Notes under the pieces: model-generated
Databases searched by the model: none
What the model was told of the DNA's origin: nothing
The model's input: only the letters and a program-made list of their open reading frames with translations
DNA from: JAACFF01 sp963701435
GTDB taxonomy: Bacteria > Chloroflexota > Anaerolineae > Promineifilales > Promineifilaceae
Assembly (NCBI GenBank): GCA_963701435.1
Contig: CAVPAL010000007.1
Location: 744,001-808,000 of the forward strand
Direction: 5' to 3'
DNA length: 64,000 bases
Shown: positions 58,776-64,000 of the stretch, one piece after another
How positions within the stretch are numbered: position 1 is the stretch's first letter
How the letters are laid out: every line of letters begins with the position of its first letter
Made by a program: the position numbers and the translations under genes

Positions 58776-59418
58776 GTACAAAACTAACCATTTTCTGCGT
58801 CGTGATTGCCCTATTGATCAGTGGCTGTTCTTTTTCCACAACAGCAGATCATATAATTGCTGCTGAAAATAAGGCAGATGGGCCGCTGCGCGTGGAAACG
58901 GTTGCCGAAGATGTTGGTCTTGTTGTCGCCCTTGCGTTTGCGCCCGATGGCTGACTCTTTTTTGCTGAAAAAACAGGCGGTATTTTCACGTTGACTTTTG
59001 ATAATGGGGAAACGACCGTCAAAGAGCAAATTTTACAGCTCGATGTCGCCTCCGGTGATAATGAAAGCGGTCTGCTGGGCCTGGCTTTCAACCCCCAAAC
59101 CGGACAGACGACGAACTGAACTTAATTCTGCCTGGTGCTGATTATGGTTGGGGTGACCATGCCTATGATGCCCGCCCTTATCCAGATGACACAGGGCAGC
59201 CCCCGGTTTACCAATAGACTCCTGTGGTCGCACCGATAGGTTTGATATTTTACAGTGGTGATCTATTGCCGGAGTTCAATAGTGATTTATTGGTTTGTGG
59301 GCATAATAAAAGTGAGTTGTTGCATTTCAGGTTGACAGTTAACGGCCGTAGCGTGCGCGAAGTCAACCCAAAATTTGTGAATATTAGCCACATTCAAATT
59401 GATGTAAAAAACACTTGA
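58763..59418 (+). pseudogene. Remnant of a PQQ-type soluble sugar dehydrogenase
   Basis: The frame begins with a lipoprotein signal (ALLISGCSFS) and VVALAFAPDG, then meets TGA (58952-58954) where the family has Arg or Thr. It continues LFFAEKTGGIFTLTF and ESGLLGLAFNP. After a deletion another frame gives DELNLILPGADYGWGDHAYD, a TAG, and GLIFYSGDLLPEFNSDLLVC. These are the N-terminal, middle and C-terminal blades of a GSDH-type beta propeller, so the gene is broken by stops and at least one deletion. Confidence 0.8.
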
Positions 59419-59492
59419 CATTTTGTAAATTTTGATTTACTATTTGTATATTGATATTTACTATATGTATGTCATACTTTACTAAAAGTAAA
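59415..59492 (+). promoter_or_regulatory. Promoter with three operators at 21-bp spacing
   Basis: TTGACA (59415-59420) and TACTAT (59438-59443) form a consensus promoter with a 17-base spacer. TTTACTATTTGTATA (59436-59450), TTTACTATATGTATG (59457-59471) and TTTACTAAAAGTAAA (59478-59492) repeat at exactly 21 bp. The third is palindromic. The first covers the -10 box. This fits cooperative repression on one face of the DNA by the XRE protein encoded downstream. Confidence 0.8.
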
Positions 59493-59517
59493 ACTAAACT
59501 GACAAAATGAGGGAAGC

Positions 59518-59973
59518 ATGTCCTTTCAAGAAAAAAACATTACCGTATCTTTAGCCAGCTTTTTACTGATTTTGGGGATCTTTCTGATCGGTATTTACCG
59601 AATGCTCCAGGACGGGGGCTTAACTTCGACAGGCGTCTTCCGCCTTTGGGGAATCGTCATTGTACTGGCAATCATTTTCACAATTGTGGCCACGATTCTC
59701 ACGCATATTGTCTCCGCCATCATCGAAGCCATAAAAACAGGCAGTGATGACCCTGAAATTGAAGATTTTGAAGATGAGCGCGACAGGCTGATTGATCTGC
59801 GAGGGACAAAGGTAACTTATACGATCTCCTCAATCGGTGTGTTTCTGGCAATGCTAACATTTGTCTTTGGTCAGCCGCCGTTGGTGATGTTTACTTTTCT
59901 TATCTTCTTTGGCGTCGTGGCCCAGATTATTGGCGACATTTCAAGGCTGATTCTTTATCGGAGAGGGTTCTAA
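59518..59973 (+). CDS. DUF2178-like membrane protein
   Basis: The 151-residue protein has four membrane helices in two hairpins (ITVSLASFLLILGIFLIGIY, IVIVLAIIFTIVATILTHIV, then VTYTISSIGVFLAMLTFVFG) with an acidic loop EDERDRLIDLRGTKV between. This is the pattern of DUF2178-like proteins found beside small XRE regulators. The role is unknown. The next gene starts 1 bp after its stop. Confidence 0.8.
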   Translation: MSFQEKNITVSLASFLLILGIFLIGIYRMLQDGGLTSTGVFRLWGIVIVLAIIFTIVATILTHIVSAIIEAIKTGSDDPEIEDFEDERDRLIDLRGTKVTYTISSIGVFLAMLTFVFGQPPLVMFTFLIFFGVVAQIIGDISRLILYRRGF

Positions 59974-59974
59974 G

Positions 59975-60202
59975 ATGGGAAAAAGTCGCATTAGTAACAA
60001 TATTCGGAAATTACGTTTTTTCCATGATGAAATGACACAGCAGGAATTGGCCAAAAAAGTAGGTGTTACCCGACAAACAATCATCGCCATGGAAAAAGGG
60101 AAATACTCTCCTTCACTGGAATTGGCTTTTCGCATCGCATTCGTTTTTGACTCACCGTTGGAAGAGGTATTCTCTTACGAGCCCAAGGATGATCCTATCT
60201 AA
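59975..60202 (+). CDS. Small XRE-family HTH regulator
   Basis: The 75-residue protein is a single helix-turn-helix (EMTQQELAKKVGVTRQTIIAMEKGKYSPSLE). LEEVFSYEP at the end is characteristic of the small regulators paired with DUF2178-like membrane proteins. It probably represses its own operon through the 21-bp-spaced sites at 59436-59492. The membrane partner may sense the signal, which is inference. Confidence 0.93.
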   Translation: MGKSRISNNIRKLRFFHDEMTQQELAKKVGVTRQTIIAMEKGKYSPSLELAFRIAFVFDSPLEEVFSYEPKDDPI

Positions 60203-60334
60203 GGTCGGGCATATTGTGCATTGCATAACGCACTTTAGATACGCAATATAGATTGTCAACTTCCTGAAATCACGTTGAACCCAAAATAACTATCCAAAAC
60301 TAATTCAAGTTCATTCAAAACAAGGAAAATAAAA

Positions 60335-61030
60335 ATGAATAATCTACAAAAGATGGGCGGCGTGGCCGCTCTAGTTGAAGCTGCCACATATCTGGTAGGC
60401 ATTGTAGTCGCTTTCACCGTTCTGGCTCCCACCTGGGAACTCGACCCGGCCCAATATGTGGCTTTTCTCGTTGACAATCAGAATTTTATGCACATTTGGC
60501 ATCTGATTATCTATTTGGTAAACGGCATCTTCCTGATTGTCTTAGTGTTGGCGCTTTACGAACGGTTGAAGGCCGGTTCGCCGGCCATGGCGCAGGTGGC
60601 AACGGCCGTTGGGCTTATCTGGGCCGGGTTGGTTATAGCCAGCGGGTTGCTCATCATCAACGATTTGGGGGTGATCGCCGATCTTTATGCCCAAGACCCC
60701 GCGCAGGCGGCGACAATCTGGGTGGCGCTTTCCGCTGTGGAGAATGGCTTGGGCGGCGCAGTTGAACTGCCCGGCGGTTTATGGGTGTTGTTGGTCAGTT
60801 GGGCTGCTTTGCAAGGCGGCGAATTACCTAAAGCGCTCAATTATCTTGGTTTATTGGTTGGTACGGTGGGTGTAGTAACGGCCGTTCCCGGGCTTGGTGA
60901 ACTGGGCGCGGTTTTCGGGCTGGGTTCCATTGTGTGGTTCATGGGGCTGGGCATCGTTTTGTTACGCAGTTCAAGCACAATAGTGAATCAAACGGACACA
61001 TTCCAGCCGCACCCTGGCACAACAGCCTAA
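60335..61030 (+). CDS. Multi-helix membrane protein, DUF4386-like
   Basis: The 231-residue protein has about six membrane helices (AALVEAATYLVGIVVAFTVL, HLIIYLVNGIFLIVLVLALY, GLLVGTVGVVTAVPGLGELG) and begins MNNLQKMGGVAALVEA. The pattern is that of DUF4386-like proteins of unknown role, related in style to the protein at 51779. Two AACGGCCGTT copies lie inside. Confidence 0.65.
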   Translation: MNNLQKMGGVAALVEAATYLVGIVVAFTVLAPTWELDPAQYVAFLVDNQNFMHIWHLIIYLVNGIFLIVLVLALYERLKAGSPAMAQVATAVGLIWAGLVIASGLLIINDLGVIADLYAQDPAQAATIWVALSAVENGLGGAVELPGGLWVLLVSWAALQGGELPKALNYLGLLVGTVGVVTAVPGLGELGAVFGLGSIVWFMGLGIVLLRSSSTIVNQTDTFQPHPGTTA

Positions 61031-61091
61031 CTTATCATTAGGTGGGACGCATTTTTCTGTAAGCGCGTCCCACCTGAATGGAGAAACAATT

Positions 61092-62066
61092 ATGAAAGCA
61101 GTAGTATACACAAAATATGGCTCCCCCGATGTTCTCAAACTAACGGAAGTAGAAAAACCAACGCCCAAGGACAATGAAGTTTTGGTAAAAGTATTGGCGA
61201 CAACAGTAACAGCAGGGGACTCAAGAATGCGCAGTTTCACTGTTCCTCTTTCTTACTGGCTCCCTGCTCGAATAGCGCTTGGATTTAAGAAACCCAAAAA
61301 AGCTATATTGGGAATGGAGTTGGCTGGGGAAATTGAATCAGTAGGCAGAGATGTCAAACGGTTTAAGAAAGGTGACCAGGTTTTTGCATCAATTATCGAG
61401 CACGGTTTTGGTGGGTATGCCGAGTACAAATGTCTGCCTGAAGATGGTTTATTGGCCATAAAGTCGGCCAATTTGACTTATGAGGAAGCCACAACCATTC
61501 CTATTGGCGGCCGTACGGCTTTGTATTTTCTTAGAGAAGCAAATATCCAAAGTGGACAAAAAGTTTTGATCTACGGCGCATCAGGAAGTGTAGGTACATT
61601 TGCTGTGCAGCTTGCCAGGTATTTTGACGCAGAAGTTACCGGTGTGTGCAGTACCGCAAATGTGGACTTGGTCAAATCTCTGGGAGCCAATAAGGTCGTT
61701 GATTACACCAAAGAGGATTTTACCAGGAACGGTGAGACCTATGATGTTATTTTTGATACCGTAGGCAAGAGTTCATATACAGATTGCATTAAATCGTTAA
61801 AGAAAGATGGAACCTATCTTCAAGCTGTTTCTGCGCCGGGAATAAGTATGCGCATGTTATGGACTTCGATGACAAGCAGCAAGAAACTGGTAGGTGGAGG
61901 TCCCCCTCGTAAAACCGAAGATCTACTCTTCCTCAGAGAGTTGATTGAGGCGGGAAAGATAAAACCGGTCATTGATAGACGCTATCCGTTGGCGCAAATT
62001 CGTGAGGCCCACAGCTATGTTGATACTGGACGCAAAAAGGGCAATGTCGTCATAACAGTAGCGTAA
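61092..62066 (+). CDS. NAD(P)-dependent medium-chain reductase (zinc-free MDR)
   Basis: The 324-residue protein has the N-terminal MDR segment MKAVVYTKYGSPDVLKLTEVEKP, then LGMELAGEIESVGRDV. The Rossmann motif is LIYGASGSVGTFAVQLARYF, and it ends with PVIDRRYPLAQIREAHSYVD. Zinc ligands are absent. It probably reduces a quinone or enone. It precedes a small membrane protein gene by about 40 bp. Sequence composition is more AT-rich than neighbours and no exact ACGGCCGT is present. Confidence 0.9.
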   Translation: MKAVVYTKYGSPDVLKLTEVEKPTPKDNEVLVKVLATTVTAGDSRMRSFTVPLSYWLPARIALGFKKPKKAILGMELAGEIESVGRDVKRFKKGDQVFASIIEHGFGGYAEYKCLPEDGLLAIKSANLTYEEATTIPIGGRTALYFLREANIQSGQKVLIYGASGSVGTFAVQLARYFDAEVTGVCSTANVDLVKSLGANKVVDYTKEDFTRNGETYDVIFDTVGKSSYTDCIKSLKKDGTYLQAVSAPGISMRMLWTSMTSSKKLVGGGPPRKTEDLLFLRELIEAGKIKPVIDRRYPLAQIREAHSYVDTGRKKGNVVITVA

Positions 62067-62104
62067 CCCGAGTTGCGTTGCGATTCAAAAAAGGGATTAA
62101 AAAA

Positions 62105-62554
62105 ATGGATACGAATCAAATGTTCATTGCATTGGATATGAAAACCAAGCTCTCAACATTGTGGATATTTGTACTGCTTAATGTAATTTTTCGGGATATT
62201 CATGAATTGTTTAGGCCCGGATTTCTAGAAGAGATGATGACAGGAACCGTAAATGGTGTTCAAATGAGTGAAGGAACATTATTGGTATCTGGAATATTAT
62301 TGGAGATTCTGATTGTTATGGTTATCCTATCCCGGTTTTTGAAGTATCGAGTAAATCGCTGGGCAAATATCATCGTAGGCGCCATAGCTATTGTTTTTGT
62401 TATAGGCGTTGGTGGAGCGAAGGATCTTGATGATATGTTTTTTGCAGCGCTACAAGTATTGGCTTTGTTATTCATTGTCTGGAATGCCTGGAAGTGGCCT
62501 AAACAGGCAGCAAAAGTAGTTCAAGCGTTTGAATCAGTTGGCGATTCGCTTTGA
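62105..62554 (+). CDS. Four-helix membrane protein, DUF6326-like
   Basis: The 149-residue protein starts at ATG 62105 (MDTNQMFIALDMKTKLSTLW). It has four membrane helices (LSTLWIFVLLNVIF, LLVSGILLEILIVMVIL, WANIIVGAIAIVFVIGVGG, FFAALQVLALLFIVW). The opening DMKTKLSTLWIFVLLN is typical of DUF6326-like proteins. The function is unknown. It is likely cotranscribed with the reductase upstream. Confidence 0.7.
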   Translation: MDTNQMFIALDMKTKLSTLWIFVLLNVIFRDIHELFRPGFLEEMMTGTVNGVQMSEGTLLVSGILLEILIVMVILSRFLKYRVNRWANIIVGAIAIVFVIGVGGAKDLDDMFFAALQVLALLFIVWNAWKWPKQAAKVVQAFESVGDSL

Positions 62555-62650
62555 GGACAGTCTACCGGTATGAAATTTCCAACCAGCATTCCGAATGGCC
62601 TGGCCAAGACCGGCGGCTCTTACCTGCATTTGAATAGCTGTTGGCTGTAA

Positions 62651-64000
62651 TTATGGCGAAAACTTCATGACAATATTCGTTTTCTGATACTGGCTCATAT
62701 ACAAATTGTAATAAAAACCGCGCGCCGCCAGGAGAGAATCGTGAGTACCACGTTCCAACACACGGCCGTTATCAATTACCAAAACCTGATCTGCTTGCTG
62801 AATGGTGCTCAAGCGATGGGCGATGACAAAGGCCGTGCGACCCGCCAACAAGTGCAGCAAGGCCTCTTGAATTTGTATTTCTGTACGCGTGTCCACGCTG
62901 CTGGTAGCCTCATCAAGGATGAGAATGCGCGGATCGGCCAGAATGGCGCGGGCAATGGCCAACAATTGACGCTGTCCCTGGCTGAAGTTATGCCCTTGTT
63001 CTGATACTTGCGTACTGTACCCTTGTGGCAAACGGCGAATAAACCAGTCAGCATTGGCCAGTTTGGCGGCGGCGCGGACTTCTTCATCGCTGGCTTGTAA
63101 ACGGCCGTAGCGGATATTGGCCATCACCGTACCCGAAAACAAAAACGTATCTTGCAAAACAATGCCTAACTGTTCGCGAATGGACGTTTGCTGAACATGC
63201 CGGATGTCCTGCCCATCAATACGGATGCACCCGGAATCCACGTCATAAAAACGACTGAGCAGGTTGATGATTGTTGTCTTGCCGGCCCCCGTCGGCCCGA
63301 CCAAAGCGATGGTTTCGCCAGGCGCCGCATCCAGATTGACGTTTTGCAGTACCGGTTTATCCGGTTCGTAACTGAAGGTAACGTCATCAAAATTGACGCG
63401 CCCTTTAATGCGGGCCAATGGCCGGGCATCGGGCAGGTCGGGCACTGATTGGTCTTGATCCATGACCGCAAAAATGCGCTCTGCCCCGGCCAATGCCGAT
63501 TGCAAATGATTGTAAAGCATGGCAATGCCGCGCATCGGCCGGAAAAAGTTCATGATGTACACCACATAGGTGGCGATAATGCCCACTGTAACGATGCCTT
63601 GAATAGAAAGCCAGCCGCCGAATAAGGCTGTAACGGCAATGGTGATCGTACTCATTGTGGAAAACATCGGGCCGAGAACGGCCGTGATCACATCTGCTTT
63701 GACGCCTGCTGTACGGTTGGCGGCATTAACGACGGCAAACTGCGTTTTGGTATCCTCTGCTCGCGCAAAGGCTTGCACTACACGAATGCCGGCGATATTT
63801 TCTTCCATAAAGGCGTTCATTGTACCTAAATTTTGCTGTACTTCTCTGAAGGCAACGCGGCTGCGCCGGGTAACGGCCGTTGTAATCAACAACATCAACG
63901 GCAGCAAAATCAAGGCAGCTATCGCCAACTGCCAGCTCAACAGCACCATTGCTACCATAATGCCGCCAAGCGTCAATACATTGGTCACAAATTGGATTAA
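62651..64000 (-). CDS. ABC-type multidrug exporter subunit (partial, N-terminus off the right edge)
   Basis: The frame is open to the window edge, giving about 449 residues of the C-terminal part. It holds the last membrane helices of an ABC transmembrane domain (to about residue 190) and a full nucleotide-binding domain: GPTGAGKTTIINLLSRF (Walker A), GHNFSQGQRQLLAIARAIL (signature, with FSQGQ in place of LSGGQ), LILDEATSSVD (Walker B) and IAHRLSTI. It is of the MdlB/LmrA-like homodimer or heterodimer type. The NFSQGQ signature occurs in one half of heterodimeric exporters, so a partner gene outside the window is likely. Four ACGGCCGT copies lie inside. Confidence 0.94.
   Translation of the reverse strand, partial: LIQFVTNVLTLGGIMVAMVLLSWQLAIAALILLPLMLLITTAVTRRSRVAFREVQQNLGTMNAFMEENIAGIRVVQAFARAEDTKTQFAVVNAANRTAGVKADVITAVLGPMFSTMSTITIAVTALFGGWLSIQGIVTVGIIATYVVYIMNFFRPMRGIAMLYNHLQSALAGAERIFAVMDQDQSVPDLPDARPLARIKGRVNFDDVTFSYEPDKPVLQNVNLDAAPGETIALVGPTGAGKTTIINLLSRFYDVDSGCIRIDGQDIRHVQQTSIREQLGIVLQDTFLFSGTVMANIRYGRLQASDEEVRAAAKLANADWFIRRLPQGYSTQVSEQGHNFSQGQRQLLAIARAILADPRILILDEATSSVDTRTEIQIQEALLHLLAGRTAFVIAHRLSTIQQADQVLVIDNGRVLERGTHDSLLAARGFYYNLYMSQYQKTNIVMKFSP

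Larger units (their letters stand above)
1..64000. repeat. Dispersed HIP-like palindrome ACGGCCGT
   Basis: The palindrome ACGGCCGT, most often as AACGGCCGTT, occurs about 70 times by manual count. About one would be expected by chance in 64 kb. Examples: 475-484, 6250-6259, 6876-6885, 20790-20799 (just after a stop codon), 39187-39196 (at the mtnP stop) and 33339-33348 (between genes). Inside genes it is read in all three frames, giving Thr-Ala-Val (glmS), Asn-Gly-Arg (xdhC) or Arg-Pro-Phe (modB). The constraint is therefore on DNA and not on protein. It is missing from 485-5723. The abundance and frame independence are like HIP1 in cyanobacteria; the function is unknown. Confidence 0.9.

Noticed and set aside
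1..64000. tRNA, rRNA, tmRNA or RNase P RNA genes
   Set aside because: No cloverleaf with GGTTCGAATCC-type arm and no conserved rRNA segments were noticed in any intergenic stretch.
1..64000. ACGGCCGT enrichment as a by-product of restriction-site or codon bias
   Set aside because: It occurs in three reading frames, in both gene directions and between genes, and the flanking A and T are also favoured, which codon bias would not produce.

Overview
The window looks like one contig from a member of the Chloroflexota, probably Anaerolineae- or Caldilineae-like. This is inferred from the gene mix (TrmFO, UDPGP-type UTP-glucose uridylyltransferase, secreted trypsins with DUF11 repeats, bactofilin, an ECF42 sigma/YciI pair, a two-gene carotenoid block, a glmS ribozyme). 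No marker RNA gene is present to settle it. Most of the window is densely coding and of moderate GC. A palindromic octamer, ACGGCCGT (usually AACGGCCGTT), recurs about 70 times on my count by eye, in all reading frames and also between genes. It behaves like the HIP1 repeat of cyanobacteria.

Layout. 1-1153: the start of a MuiA-like (DUF4139/4140) gene. 1155-5145: an accessory island read leftward that I interpret as an integron-type cassette array without an integrase. It has three attC-like sites. Two cassettes have matching 10-bp inverted ends. The cargo is VapBC, a broken 2-oxoacid dehydrogenase E2-like gene behind a strongly folded RNA-like leader that abuts an attC core, a PD-(D/E)XK-like protein, and a protein with a HEPN-like RX4H motif. 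The island has no ACGGCCGT. 5155-16690: leftward housekeeping and membrane genes (trmFO, DUF3445, UTP-glucose uridylyltransferase, TPR, a MA-like pseudo-peptidase, AEC transporter, HEAT protein, RIP protease, an SLC13 permease and its decayed copy, a thioesterase).

16790-24229 reads rightward: promoter, glmS ribozyme, glmS, an inositol-phosphatase-like gene, a globin, then PadR-modA-modB-xdhC, a molybdenum-linked block without modC. 24245-25200 holds rdgB and several fold-back repeats. 25313-31920: DUF177, obg, an S26B-like peptidase, a large C25-like protein without its catalytic residues, and typA. 31925-37038 (leftward): an ATP-cone kinase, coiled-coil membrane proteins and a ParB-like/UspA fusion. 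37249-41908: bactofilin, MTA phosphorylase, FtsW/RodA and a PBP lacking its active-site motifs. 41956-49175 (leftward): the YciI/ECF42 pair, an astacin-like protease and two tandem trypsin-like exoproteases.

49673-62554 (rightward) is accessory and partly decayed: hydrolase, frameshifted membrane protein, reductases, crtB-crtI, remnants of an SDR, a GH5 cellulase and a PQQ-type sugar dehydrogenase, an intact sulfatase, and an XRE/DUF2178 pair behind a promoter with three operators spaced exactly 21 bp. Two exact TGTGA-N6-TCACA sites lie in this block, one just before crtB. 62651-64000 is part of an ABC exporter. No tRNA, rRNA or CRISPR array was seen.
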